This document shows, piece by piece, positions 1-11,502 of a DNA stretch of 64,000 nt (positions are counted from its first letter, which is position 1; every line of letters begins with the position of its first letter). Below the pieces are notes generated by a model. It was not told where the DNA came from. It saw only the letters and a program-made list of their open reading frames with translations, and did no database searches. Made by a program: the position numbers and the translations under genes. Origin of the DNA: Kryptolebias marmoratus (Eukaryota; Chordata; Actinopteri; Cyprinodontiformes; Rivulidae); NCBI RefSeq assembly GCF_001649575.2, contig NC_051450.1, positions 3,536,350 to 3,600,349 on the forward strand, given 5' to 3'.

Positions 1-3000
1 CGGGAAACCAGGACACCACCCTGGAGCCAGGCCTTGGGGTAGTTTGCCGGCAAGCACCTTGTTGTCGAGCCTTGAATCCTGGGACTCGGCCAGGCCAAGC
101 CCAAAGAAGAGACAGGATACCATCTCCATGTGGGCTTACCACCTGCGAGTGGGACTGTCAAGGTTGGGTACCATGTGAGCTGGGTGGCAGGTGAGGGAGG
201 GTTGAGTGGCCCGGTGTTGGAGCTTTCCCCAGTGAACTAGAGGGTTGCCTCTCTGCGGCTCTGAGCTGCAGGAGGGAAGGTTCTGACTGCTTGTGGTTAT
301 GCACCAAACAGCAGTTAAGATTACCCAGCCTTCTTGGAGTCTCTGGATGGTGTCCTGGAAGGGGTGCCATCTAGGGATTCTGTTGTTCTCCTGGTGACTT
401 CAATGGGCATGTGGTCAATGACAGAGTTATCTGGAAGGGGGTGATTGGGAGGAACAGCCTTCCTGATCTGAACTCGAGCGGTGTTGTTATTGGACTTCTG
501 TGCTAGGCATGGACTGTCCATAACAAACACAATGTTCAAGCATAGAGTGGTCCATAAGTATACTTTATACCATACCTTTTGGCCATCTTAGGCCAAAAGT
601 CAATGATTGATTTTGTAATTGTGTCATCAGACCTGCGGTTCTATGTTCTGGACACTCAGGTAAAGAAAGGGGCAGAGCTATCAACTGATCACTGCCTGGT
701 GGTGAGTTAGATTCGGTGGCAGGGGAGTCTGCTGGACAGACCTGGTAAACCCAAAAGAGTAATGAGGGTGAACTGGGAACATCTGGCAGAGCCCCCCCTA
801 TCCGTGAGATTTTCAACTCACTCCTCCGGGAGAGTTTTTCACGTGTCCTGGGGGAGGTTAGGGGCATGGAATCTGAATGGGCCATGTTTAGGGCCTCTAT
901 TGCAGTTGCAGCATCCAGTAGCTGTGGCCTGAAGGTCATTGATGCTGGCAACCAGAGGACCCGCTGATAGACACCAGCAGTAATGGGGGCTGTCAAGTTG
1001 AAGGAGGAATATAGGGTTTGGCTCTCCTTGAGGACTCCCGAAGCAGCTGACAGGTATAGGGTGGCCAGCTTCTGTAGTTGCAGAGGCAAAAACTTGGGCA
1101 TGGGAGAAATTTGGAGAGGCCATGGAGAAGGACATTTGGTTTGCCACGAGGAGGTCCTAGCAAACTGCGGGCCCGCCTCAGGTCATGCTTGGTTTGAGTG
1201 GGGAACTGCTGACCCAGACTGGGGATATTGTCAAGCGGTGGAAAGAGCACTTCAAGTATCTCCTTAATCCAGCCACTATGTCCACCTTTGAGGAGGCAGA
1301 GTCTGGGCACTTAGAGGAAGACGAGTCCATTACCATGACAGAGGTCACTGAGATAGTTAAAAAGCTTTCTGGTGGTAGGGCGCCAAGGACCAGATTCGCC
1401 CTGAGTTGCTGAAGGCTCTGGATATTGTGGGTCTGTCATGGTTGACACATCTCCTCAATCATGCACGGAGGACAAGGACAGAGATGGTGGTTCTCATTTT
1501 TAAAAAGGGGACTGGAGAGCGTGTTCCAACTATCAGGGGATCACACTTCTCAGCCTCCCTGGAAAATTTACTCTAGGACGTGGGTGTCAAACTCCAGGCC
1601 TTGAGGGCCGCTGTCCTGGGAGTTTTAAGTTTTTCTGCCCAACACACCTGATTCAAATGGTTTAATTACCTCCTCACCAAATCATCAAGCATGGCAACAA
1701 GTAATCCATTTAAGCCAGGTGTTTTAAAGCAAGAACACATCTAAAACATGCAAGAGAGCAGCCCCCAAGGAATGGAGTTTGAGACTCCCGGTTCTAGGGT
1801 GTTGGAAGGGAGGCTCCAACCAATTGTTGAAACTCAAAACCAGGATGAGAAGTGTGGCTTTCGTTCTGGTCATGGAACAGTGGATCAGATCTTTACCCTT
1901 GCGCAGTTGCTGAAGGGGTCATGGAAGTTTGACTCTCCAGTATACATATGTTTTGTAGATCTGGAGAAGGCTTATGACCGTGTTCCCCGAGGCATTCTGT
2001 GGGGGGTGCTCCGGGAGTTGCTTCTGAGGGCTATTTGGTCCCTGTATAACCAAACCAGGAGCTGTGTATGCATTCTTGGCAGAAAGTTAAGCTCGTTGTC
2101 AGTGTGGGTTGGACTCTGCTAGGGCTGTTCCTTTTTTCTGATCCTGTTTGTGTTCATGGACAGGACCTTGAGGCGCAGTCGTGAAAAGGAGTATGCCTGG
2201 TTTGGGATCCTCAGGGTCTCTCCTCTGCTTTTTGCAAATGATGTGGCTCCATTGGTGCCTTCAGGCCATGATCTTCAGCGTGCACTGGAATGGTTTGCAG
2301 CTGACTGTGAAGCAGTTGGGATGAGAGTCAGCTCCTCTAAGTCTGAGGACATGGTTCTTAACCGGAAATGGGTTAAATGCTCCCTCCAAGTTGGGGGTGA
2401 GTCTCTGCTCCACGTGAAGGTGTTCAAGTATCTGGGAGTCTTGTTCACGAGTGATGGTAGGATGGAGTGGGAGATGGATTGACAAATCAGTGCTTTGTCT
2501 TCAATAATAAGGGTTGCTTCGATCAGTTATGGTAAAGAAAGAGTTTAGCCAAACTCTGTTTACTGGTCGATCTACATTCCAACTCTCACCTATTGTCATG
2601 AGTTTTGGATCATGACCAAAAGAATGAGATCCCAGATACAAGCGGCTGAAATCAGCTTCCTTTGTAGGGTGGCCAGGCTCAGCCATAGAGATAAGGTGAG
2701 GATTTTCGTCATCTGAGGGGAGCTTGGAATAGAGTTGCTGCTCCTTCGCATCGAAAGGAGTCACATGGGGTGGTTTGGGGTGGTGATTAGGATGCCTCTC
2801 TTTGGAGATCTTTTGGGCATGTCCTATTAGGAAGAGACCTCGGAACAGACCTAGGACTTGCTGGAGGGATTATGTATCCTCTCTGGCCTGGGAATGCCTT
2901 TAGATCCTTCAGGGCGAGCTAGAGAGTGTTGCAGGGGAAAGGGATGTCTGGGTTTCTCTCCTGGACTTGTTGCTCCCGTGACCTGACCACGGATAAGCGG

Positions 3001-3023
3001 TGGAAGGTGTATGGATGGATGGA
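1..3023 (+). mobile_element. RTE-type (Rex3-like) LINE, decayed, plus strand
   Basis: This is a non-LTR retrotransposon copy whose 5' side is cut by the window edge. Pieces of the coding region appear in order: endonuclease remnants (about 210-800), reverse transcriptase (about 1185-2490, including FVDLEKAYDRVPRG near 1950-1995, a FANDV form of the FADDV catalytic block near 2230, and FKYLGVLFTSDGRMEWEMD near 2425-2480), then the C-terminal region (2500-2960). It ends in a short ATGG repeat (3011-3023), the tail type I recall for Rex3/RTE elements. Stops and frameshifts break every domain, and the usual second D of FADD reads N, so this copy is dead. The clade name is from recognition of the protein and tail. 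Confidence 0.85.
1579..1791. mobile_element. hAT-type MITE nested in the RTE reverse transcriptase
   Basis: About 213 bp interrupt the RT reading frame. The two ends are inverted matches around TCAAACTCCA (left) and TGGAGTTTGA (right). The flanks CTCTAGGA (1571-1578) and TTCTAGGG (1792-1799) fit a diverged 8-bp target duplication, as expected for hAT. The RT frame resumes after it (GRLQPIVE). No coding capacity. The reading frame 1748-2122 crosses the junction and is not a gene. Confidence 0.75.
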
Positions 3024-3099
3024 CCAACATGCTCCACCTCAAAGACAGTGGAGGGTGCATTACATTATATTGCTGGGACGACATCTTCTCTGTCAACAT

Positions 3100-4215
3100 A
3101 CAAGGACTACATCTCCGTGCCCAAGGTGTTTTCGGACCAGAGGGAATACATAATCCTTCCAGAAAGTTTTGGATCTGTCCTTGGGTCCCTGTGGAAGGTG
3201 TCCAGGAGGATTCCAATGCCCAATCAGATGCCTAAAACACTTCAACTGACTCTATTCGATGCGGAGGAGCAGGGACTCTACTCTAAGCATCTTCAGGATG
3301 ACAGAACTCCTCAACTATTTCTAGGGCTGATCCTGGCCACCCTATAAAGGAAGCTAATTTCAGCTGCTTGTATCAGGAATCTAATTTTTCAGTCATGATC
3401 CATATTTCATGGCCAAAGGTGAGGGTTGGAATTTAGTCACATTAAATTGATTGCAAATTGAGAACTTTGCCTTTTGGTTCAACTGCTGTTATACCATGAC
3501 AGACTGAAGAAATGCCCTAAATATTGCAGATTAGTTCCTATTCTGTGAATCTATCTCCTGTCCCATCCAACCCTCACTCCTGAACTAGGCTTCGAGAACT
3601 CCTCTGCTTGAGCCAGAAGCCCAGCCCCAACCCAGAGGGAGCATTCAACCTTTTCGAGTTAAGAACCACAGCCTGAGACTTACAGGAGTTGACTCTCATC
3701 CCAGCTACTTCACATCTGGCTGCAAGCTGCTGCCCTAGTGTATGTTGAAAGCCATGGTCTGAAGACAGCAACAGAAGACAAAGATCCTGAGATTTACAAA
3801 TCTGACAGCTTTTTCTTCATGACTGTGTCTTGAGATCTTGTTTATGAACACCACAAAGAGAATGAAGACAAATGACAACCCCTAATGGAGTCCAACCTGC
3901 ACCAGGAAAAATCTTAACTCCATGCAGACAATGTGGTTGCAAATCTTGCTTTGGTTATCCCGAGACCAAGTAGTTCTTCCAAGCGACCCATTGCAGCACC
4001 CTAACAGAATGTCTTTCCCAAATCCACAAAGCACATGTAGACCTCCCATCATCCCCAGCTCTGCAAGAGTGATGAACTGGTTGCCTGTTTTTTTGACTTG
4101 GATGAAAATCACACTGCTCCTCCTGAATCTGAGGTTTGACAATCAGTCCGACACCTTGGAGTAAACTTTTCCGAGGAGGCTGATTAGTGTGATACCTCAA
4201 TAGTAGGAACACACT
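3100..4215 (-). mobile_element. RTE-type LINE fragment, minus strand
   Basis: On the minus strand this segment encodes decayed RTE pieces: the 3' C-terminal region lies at 3110-3360, the RT segment GMRVNSCKSQAVVLNSKR at about 3650-3710, and an upstream RT stretch resembling VYSKV-RFRRSS at about 4100-4190. It lies tail to tail with the plus-strand copy at 1-3023, so the pair is a diverged inverted repeat immediately upstream of the NLR exon. It has stops and frameshifts and no GATG tail is visible. Confidence 0.75.
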
Positions 4216-4410
4216 CTCTGGTCACTGAATTTCTGTTGTTTAGAATGCAGTGTTCAGTAACTTTGATATCTCACCTTTGTTTTAGTATTTGACTTTACAG
4301 TGTTGTTGAAGGAAAATAAAGCATTGCTGATGTTTTACCAAAGCAATGGACTGTTGTTTCTTCAAACAGGGTGACTATTTTCTTTTTGTCTCATTTGTTT
4401 TGTTTTTCAG

Positions 4411-6202
4411 CAGATGGTGATCTGCAGGAGATTTTGGATGACCATAAGGTCAGACTCAGAAGGAGATGTGAATGTGTGACTGAAGGAAATGATGAAACAG
4501 GATGTAGAACCCTGCTCAATGCGCTCTACACTGAGCTCTATATCACAGAGGGACTGAGTGAAGAGATTATTACCCAACATGAAATGAGTCAGCTTGAGAC
4601 AGTTGACAAGATCAAGACCCTCAATTACACTCCAATCAGGTGCCATGATATCTTTAAAGTCTTATCTGATCAACATGGATCCATCAGAGTGGTGCTGACG
4701 AATGGCATTGCTGGTGTTGGAAAAACCTTCTCGGTGCAGAAGTTCACTCTGGACTGGGCCGAGGGCTTGGAGAACCAAGATGTCAGTGTGGTGATTCTGC
4801 TGTCGTTCAGGGAGCTGAACTTGGTCAGAGATGAGCAGCACAGTCTTCTCACGCTGCTCCATGTTTTCCATCCAACATTACAGAAGCTGCCAGCAGAGAA
4901 GCTGGCTGTCTGTAAACTTCTCTTCATCTTTGACGGCCTGGATGAAAGCAGACTTTCACTGGATTTCACCAACAGGCAGCTGCTTTCTGACGTCACACAG
5001 AAGTCATTGGTCAACGAGCTGCTGACAAACCTCATCGAGGGGAACCTGCTGCCCTCGGCTCTGGTCTGGATCACTTCCCGACCTGCAGTGGCCAATCAAA
5101 TCCCTCCTTCATGTGTTGACAGGCTAACAGAAGTACGAGGCTTCACTGACGCCCAGAAGGAGGAGTACTTCAGGAGGAGGTTCACTGATGAAGAACTGCC
5201 CAGCAGAATCATCTCCCACATCAAGACCTCCAGGAGCCTCCACATCATGTGTGGAATCCCAGTCTACTGCTGGATCACTGCTTCGGTTCTGGAGCACATG
5301 TTGACTACAGAGCAGAGAGGAGAGCTGCCTAAGACCATGACTGACATGTACTCACACTTCCTGCTGGTTCAGACAAACAGGAAGAAGAACAAGTACCATG
5401 AAGGACCTGAGACCAGTCCACAGGAGCTGACGGAGGCTGACAGGGAAGTTCTTCTGAAGCTGGGGAGGCTGGCGTTTGAACATCTGGAGGAAGGAAACAT
5501 CATGTTCTACCAGGAAGACCTGGAGCTGTGTGGTCTTGATGTCACAGAGGCCTTGGTGTACTCAGGAGTTTGTACAGAGATCTTCAAAAGTGAGTGTATG
5601 ATCTTCCAGAAACCAGTTTACTGCTTTGTTCATCTGAGCGTTCAGGAGTTTCTGGCTGCAGTCTACATGTTCAACTGTTACACCAACAAGAGTACAGAGG
5701 TGCTAGAGAAATTCCTGGAAATAAAATACAGCTACTTGGCTTTAGATGGCTTCCTTTACAAAGTCATGTTGAAATCTCTCTACAACAGAAATGGCTGCCT
5801 GGATCTCTTTGTTCGCTTCCTTCATGGTCTCTCTGTTGAGTCACACAAGAGACTCTTAGGAGACCTGTTGGGTCCGACAGAGAACAATTCAGAAATCATC
5901 CAAAAAGTCATTAACAACCTGAAGAAGATGAATGAGTGGAATACTTCTCCAGATAGAAACATCAACATCTTCCACTGTCTGATGGAGATGAACGATCTCT
6001 CAGTTTATCAGGAAATCCAAGAGTTCCTGAAGTCAGAGAACAGATCAGAGAAGAAACTCTCAGAGATCCAGTGTTCAGCTCTGGCCTACATGCTGCAGAT
6101 GTCAGAGGAGGTTCTGGATGAGGTGAACCTGCAGAAGTACAACGCATCAAGAGAGGGACAAAGAAGACTGATTCCAGCTTTGAGGAACTGCAGAAAGGCT
6201 CA
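4411..6202 (+). CDS. NLR receptor FISNA-NACHT exon (NLRC3-like / fish NLR)
   Basis: This is the large central exon of a fish-type NOD-like receptor, a cytosolic pattern sensor that oligomerises through its NACHT ATPase. The frame is open for about 597 codons. It begins with a FISNA region ([18 protein letters not shown], 4416-4470). Walker A GIAGVGKT is at 4704-4727, the Walker B-like block FDGLDES at 4929-4949, a sensor-type block WITSRP near 5068-5085, and the winged-helix motif [12 protein letters not shown] near 5630-5668. The acceptor is TTTTTCAG ending at 4410 and the donor is CA|GTGAGT at 6202/6203 (phase 2), which matches the phase of the LRR exons downstream. Reading on into the intron gives an immediate TGA. 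No PYD or CARD exon is visible upstream. The exon is intact, but the downstream LRR exons are damaged, so the gene may be a pseudogene or encode a truncated protein. Confidence 0.93.
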
Positions 6203-7289
6203 GTGAGTCCAAAGGTCACATATGTCCAAATAATTGTTAAAAAATCATTTTGAAAATGGGAATAAAAACAGAATTAATTAGTGCTGAATATATTTAAATT
6301 CCAGTTATATTTTGATTTTAAGTTTTGTAAATCTGGTATATTGTAAATCTGCTCTCTTTTCTGAGTTTTAAGAGGATGCAAAATTGTGCACACAAAGTAA
6401 CATTATGATTAAAATTTTAAAGCTATAGTCTGTCCAAATTTTACAGCATATTTTTTAATGTCTATATTAAGTTAAGACAACATGCACTGCCAGTGTGCAT
6501 TTCACTGTATATATTATTGTATCAATTCATTCTTCATTTTTATGGTCTTACAAATATACACACCAAATGAAATGCCTCGTCAAGGCTATAGGTACCAGTT
6601 CACCCCTGGACCTTTAGGTCTCTCTGCTGGATGCGGGTGTAAGAGGGATCCATCTAAAACTATTAGATGCCTTAAGTCAATTACACCTCTGATTTCTCCC
6701 AAATAAATAAAACTTCATTCATAATGTTGTGAATGGGCCTAGGTTTTAATAAAAAAAATAAATATGCACAAGAAGGGCAACTGGTTAAGTCTCAACTCTT
6801 TGACTTTATTATTTGTTTATCGTTATGTGTGTGTGTGCCATGTGTATTTTCTTCTGACCTTATTGAGGAGATGAAAAAGGGGAGTCCATGTAGGATGTCA
6901 TTCATGGTAAAAACCTCTAATTTTTGTTATAATAAAAAAGACAAGAAAAGGAGATTAACACTAGGTGTAGGACAGATACAAAGAAAAAAATACAAATGGA
7001 TTGAAAATGAAGAAACATTTAAAACATTTTAAATTACATAAGCCAATTTTTTTTTTTTTAATTTTTATTATTTATATAGTTATGAAATTTAACCCATTCC
7101 TTATCTCATTTAAATCTTATTGTCATTTTTTTGTAGTGGAGCTTATTCCTGAGGACAATTTCAAAATCTTCTTAAAATATTAATATTTTCAAAGTGTCAT
7201 CATTTGAAATGCAATTGTGAATTTGTCTCCACATGTCTCAAGAACAATTATCTGACAGGTAACTGAATTTATCATTTCTCTGATCACAG

Positions 7290-7463
7290 ACTTGCTTATT
7301 GTGAACTCTCAGAGATTCACTGTGAAATTGTGGCCTCAGCTCTGAAATCCAACACCTCATGTTTGGCAGAACTGGACCTGATTGGGAACAAACTGAATGA
7401 AACTGGACTTAAGCATCTGTTTGCTAGTCTGGAGAGTCCAAACTGAAGACTAAAGATACTGAG
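7290..7463 (+). pseudogene. NLR LRR exon 1 with premature stop
   Basis: A 174-nt leucine-rich-repeat exon with acceptor ATCACAG and donor GAG|GTCAGT. Joined in phase 2 to the NACHT exon it reads LAYCELSEIHCEIVASALKS, then ELDLIGNKLNETGLKHLFASLESPN. The next codon is TGA (7444-7446), where the sister exons encode cysteine (SPHC). A single change from TGC to TGA would explain it. The protein would stop here unless this exon, whose length is a multiple of three, is skipped. Confidence 0.85.
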
Positions 7464-7578
7464 GTCAGTAAGTATGTTTTTTCTGTTAATTCAAATAAAA
7501 TTGGAAAATAAGTTATGGATTCACTCGTTTTAAACTTTAAAATAACTTTTATGGGACTGAAAACATTTAAGAAGTCAG

Positions 7579-7581
<3 letters not shown>

Positions 7582-7639
<58 letters not shown>
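7582..7639. repeat. (AT)n microsatellite
   Basis: An uninterrupted AT dinucleotide run of about 58 bp in the intron between NLR LRR exons 1 and 2. Confidence 0.98.
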
Positions 7640-7640
<1 letters not shown>

Positions 7641-7744
7641 GTTTTAGCTGCATCCAAAACAATGTGAATTTGTATAGTTTTACCTATATTTGTGTTTTAA
7701 TCTGCATCCTGTTGGCTTCAGTTCATGTTTTACTCTTTATTCAG

Positions 7745-7916
7745 ATTGTGGAACTGCAGTTTGTCAGAGATCAGCTGTGCTTCTCTGGTCTCAGCTGAAA
7801 TCCAACCCCTCCCATCTGACAGAACTGGACCTGAGCAGGAATGAGCTGCAGAATACACATATGAGGGAGCTCAATGGTTTTCTGGAGAGTCCACACTGTA
7901 GTCTGAAGACTCTGAG
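7745..7916 (+). pseudogene. NLR LRR exon 2 with 2-bp deletion
   Basis: An LRR exon with acceptor TTATTCAG and donor GAG|GTCAGA. It is 172 nt long, whereas LRR exons 1 and 4 are 174 nt. It begins in the correct phase ([17 protein letters not shown]) and then loses two bases: GTCTCAGCTGAAATCC here, against GTCTCAGCTCTGAAGTCC in exon 3. The second half ([18 protein letters not shown] to [11 protein letters not shown]) is intact but in another frame. Because 172 is not a multiple of three, including this exon shifts everything downstream. Confidence 0.88.
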
Positions 7917-9042
7917 GTCAGACATTTTGTTTTATTGGTTTAGTTTTGTGCAAAGATTAATATGGTGTTAAAGTTGTGCTGACACTAAACTGTAGTTATA
8001 TGGCTGATATTGGGGGACATTCTGGATCTTTTTTTTAAATATGTTTTTTTTTCAATGTTTTAGTAATATATATAATTTTTTGTTTTGTATTTTTTATTTA
8101 ACTTTTTTCGGTGGGGGGGTCTTTGAAGTGAGAGCATCATCTCACATCCAAGACCCAAAGCTTTTGTGTAAGGTTGAGCAATTCCAACTAGATCAAATTG
8201 TTCTCACTTCCACATATAGATTGGCTCTAAAACAACTTCTGGAGAGGGGCTGAACTCTTTCCTATTCTGAAGTTACCAAGGACATAGGCTGAACAACTTG
8301 GTGCTGGAGTTTTTTTTTTTCCTTGAAAGAAAGTGTCACCTCTCTGTGGCTTTGAGCTCTAAGAAGGTTATGCCTGTTGTTTGTACTTACAGTATGTATC
8401 CAACAGCTGTTCAGCCTTCTTGAAGTATCTCAATATTGTCTTTGAAAAGTGTTATTTACACACTGTTGTTCATTTAAGGAACTTCAATAGCAATGTGAGC
8501 AATAATGGAGTCACTTGATCCCTAGTCTCCCTGATCTGAATCTAAGCGGAGTTTTGTTATTGGACTTCTGCAACAAGCAAGAGCTGTACATATCAAACAC
8601 CATGTTCACCAATGACCTTCTGGGTGGTCCATAATTGCTCTTGGTACCAGGACATGTTGGGCTAAAGATAAATGTTCGATTTTATAATTGTGTTATCAGA
8701 CTTGCGGCCACATGTCTTGGATACTTGGGTAAAGAAAGAGGGACTCAACTGAATCAAGTGACAGCTATGGCTGCCAGACAGACCTGGTAAACCAAAATTA
8801 ATATTGATAGTGAACTAAAACTTTAGTGGAGGTCCTTGTTTGTGAAATATTCAAGCACACAATTTCAGCACAGATCTCCTAAAAAGTCTTTTGCAAGTCT
8901 CAAGGAAGGTCAGGGACATGGGATGGGAATAAACTATGTCCAAAGCCTCCTTTGCAGATGCATCTTCCAGGAACAGTGGCCAGAAGGCCATCAGTGGTAA
9001 TGGAGAGTGAACACCAGACCAGAAAGACTGACTTCTGTGTTT

Positions 9043-9127
9043 CCATCCATCCATCCATCCATCCATCCATCCATCCATCCATCCATCCATCCATCCATCC
9101 ATCCATCCATCCATCCATCCATCCATC
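9043..9127. repeat. (ATCC)n / (GATG)n tract, RTE 3' tail
   Basis: About 21 copies of CCAT. On the minus strand this is GATG repeated, the 3' tail of the nested RTE derivative. Such tails expand as microsatellites, so length polymorphism is expected. Translated, it gives the PSIH and GWMD repeat frames, which are not genes. Confidence 0.95.
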
Positions 9128-9748
9128 ACCGCTCAAGTTCAGATCAGGGGGGCCATTCCTCCCAACCACACCCCTCCAGGTCTCACTGTCATTGCCCACA
9201 TGAGCGTTGAAGTCCCCCAGTAGAACAAGGGAGTCCCCAGGAGGGGCACCCTCCAGTAACCCCTCCAAGGACTCCAAAAAGGGTGGGTAATCTGAACTGC
9301 TGTTCGGCGCGTAAGCACAAACAACAGTCAGGACCCGTCCCCCCACACGTAGGCGGAGGGAGGCTACCCTCTCGTTCACCGGGGTAAACCCCAACGTACA
9401 GGCACCGAGATGGGGGGCAACAAGTATGCCCACTCCTGCTCGGCGCATCTCACCGGGGACAACTCCAGACTGAAAGAGTGTCCAACCCCTCTCAAGGAGA
9501 CTGGTTTCAGAGCCAGAGCCGTGCGTTGAGGTGAGCCAGACTATTTCCAGCCGGTACCTCTCAACCTCACACACCAGCTCAGGCTCCTTCCCCATCAAAG
9601 AGGTGACATTCCACGTCCCTAGAGCCAGCTTCTGTAGCCGAGGATCAGACCGCCAAGGTCCCCGCCTTCGGCCACTACCCATCCCACATTGCATCAGACT
9701 CCTTTGGCCCCTCCCATAGGTGGTGAGCCCATGGGAAGGGGGACCCAC
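9127..9748 (-). pseudogene. Truncated APE-type endonuclease of the nested RTE derivative
   Basis: This frame begins at a methionine at 9748 (MGPPSHGL) and stays open through the endonuclease core into the tail repeat, where it reads tandem GWMD. Visible blocks are GTWNVTSL (about residues 44-51), VCAYAPNS (143-150) and [10 protein letters not shown] (176-185). Coding similarity ends at PDLNLSG (about residue 207). The family's later part, including the block around STDHHLV that carries the terminal catalytic histidine, is missing. The product should not be an active nuclease. Whether it is expressed is unknown. Confidence 0.8.
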
Positions 9749-10653
9749 GTATCCTCTTCAGGCTGTGCCCAGCCGGGCTCCATGGGAGAATGCCCGGCCA
9801 CCAGGCGCTCACCAACGTGCCCCACCTCCAGGCCTGGCTCCAGAGTGGGGCCCCAGTGTCCCACATCCGGGAAAGGGAACACTGCATCCAAAACTGTTGT
9901 TCTTCATAAGGGGTTTCTGGTCTACACTTTGTCTGGCCCCTCACCTAGGACCTGTCTGCCTTGGGTGACCCTACTAGGGGCATTAAGCCCCTGACAACAT
10001 AGCTCCTAGGATCATTGGGACACTCAAACTCCTCCACCACGGTAAGGTGGCAGCTCAGGGAGGGGGACTTCTGTGGTTGTGGAAGCAAAAACTTGGGTGT
10101 TTAAGGAATTTGGAGAGGCCATGGAAAAGGACTTTTGATTGGTCTCAAGAAGGTTCTGGCAAACAGTTTAACAACTTGAAAATGGAAAGCAGGGCCTGTC
10201 CCAGGTTGTGCTTGGTTTGTAAGAGGAATTTTCTGGTAGTGGAATGAACACTTTGACGGTCTAAGATGGTTGCTAGAGAGCTCAGGGGAGTTTGACTGCC
10301 AAGTTCACATGTGTTTTGTGGATCTCGAGAAAGTTTATACCTGTATTCCCTGAGGCCTTCTGTTAGGGTTGCTGTGGGAGTATGAGTTGCTTTTAGGGGC
10401 TATCCTGTATAACCAAAGCAAGAATTCTGTTTGCGTTTTCAGCACAAAGATGAGCTTGCTTCTGATGTGGGTTGGACCCAATGCAGTTTCTTGTCTTTGA
10501 TCAAGTTGGTGGTGGTCATGAACAGGTAAAAAAAATTGCAGTTATGGAGAGGAGGGTGTCTGGTTTGAGAACTTCACGGTCTCGCCTCTGCTTTTTGCAG
10601 ATGATGTGGTTCTGTTGGTGTCTTCAAGCATTGGTTTTCAGCATGCACTAGGG

Positions 10654-11502
10654 CAGTGTTTCTCAACCTTTTTTGGGCCAGCGCCCCCCTATCCATTATA
10701 AAGACCTCTTACCGCCCCGCTCCCACNNNNNNNNNNNNNNNNNNNNNNNNNNNNNNNNNNNNNNNNNNNNNNNNNNNNNNNNNNNNNNNNNNNNNNNNNN
10801 NNNNNNNNNNNNNNNNNNNNNNNNNNAACACAGAAAGTTTTAGGTTAAAACTAGCGCTAATAACGTCCAGTATTGATGCTCGTCTTCTGCAGTAAGGTTA
10901 GACTCAGGCACTAATCTCCTTGTTAAGCAGCCTTGTTATTAAAAGAAAAACACTTACCGATTAAATGTAACGCCGTCCGGACATTTTCCGTGAAGATTTG
11001 TGCAGAAAAATGCACCATAAAAAGAAGGCATTCCTGTATTGCTGAGCGCAAAGCGGAACTGAATTACTATCGTAAAATGGCGATGTTTTTAGCTCATCCA
11101 AAGTTACGTGATGTCATGTCTATCCATATAAGTCATTGGTAATATCACTAAAGAGAGCGTTCTTTTCTCAAACTTTACAAAGTAACTGTCATGTGGGACA
11201 AATTACAGACGATACTCTGATGTCCCGTTCTCCTGAAGGCAGCACGGAGCTGCGCCGAAGAGAAACGCCATCGATACAGCTGCAGTTCTGTGTCGGTTTT
11301 AATGTTTTAGGCCACAATATTTTTGCAAGTAGTTCAAAGTTTAAACTGATATTGTTGTGAATCTTTGGTGTAAACTTTACCTTCAAGCAAACGCCCCCCA
11401 AAAGAATATCAACACCCCCTTTTTGAAAATTTTGCTGCCAGCGCCCCCGTCATCCTCTCAACGCCCCCCAGGGGGCGGTACCGCCCCCGTTGAGAAATGC
11501 CA
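10654..11502. mobile_element. hAT-type element with perfect 8-bp TSD (contains gap)
   Basis: The ends are CAGTGTTTCTCAAC and, inverted, GTTGAGAAATGCCA. The element is flanked on both sides by CACTAGGG (10646-10653 and 11503-11510). Both ends are rich in GCGCCCCC blocks. No transposase frame is visible in the sequenced part, and 100 bases are unknown (10727-10826). It is probably a non-autonomous hAT nested in the RTE copy, whose sequence continues after the right duplication. Confidence 0.85.
10727..10826. other. Assembly gap (100 N)
   Basis: A run of exactly 100 N, a conventional placeholder of unknown true length, inside the hAT element. Confidence 0.99.

Larger units (their letters stand above)
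9040..10065 (-). mobile_element. Nested endonuclease-only RTE derivative with 10-bp TSD
   Basis: A young, GC-richer insertion on the minus strand. It is flanked by GACTTCTGTG at 9030-9039 and again at 10066-10075, a perfect 10-bp target duplication inside the older RTE copy. In its own sense it begins CCCCTCCCTGAGCTGCCACC (plus-strand 10065 down), reads through a leader and an endonuclease frame, and then passes directly into a (GATG)n tail (plus-strand 9043-9127). The RT and the C-terminal half of the endonuclease are absent. The intact duplication, leader and tail suggest it was inserted in this short form, using proteins supplied by a complete RTE; that is inference. Confidence 0.85.

Noticed and set aside
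1748..2122. 124-codon frame with a start methionine
   Set aside because: The start lies in the nested MITE and the rest is RTE reverse transcriptase; the fusion is accidental.
8952..9210. Repetitive PSIH / GWMD protein-like frames
   Set aside because: They are translations of the GATG/ATCC tail of a retroelement, not a repeat protein.
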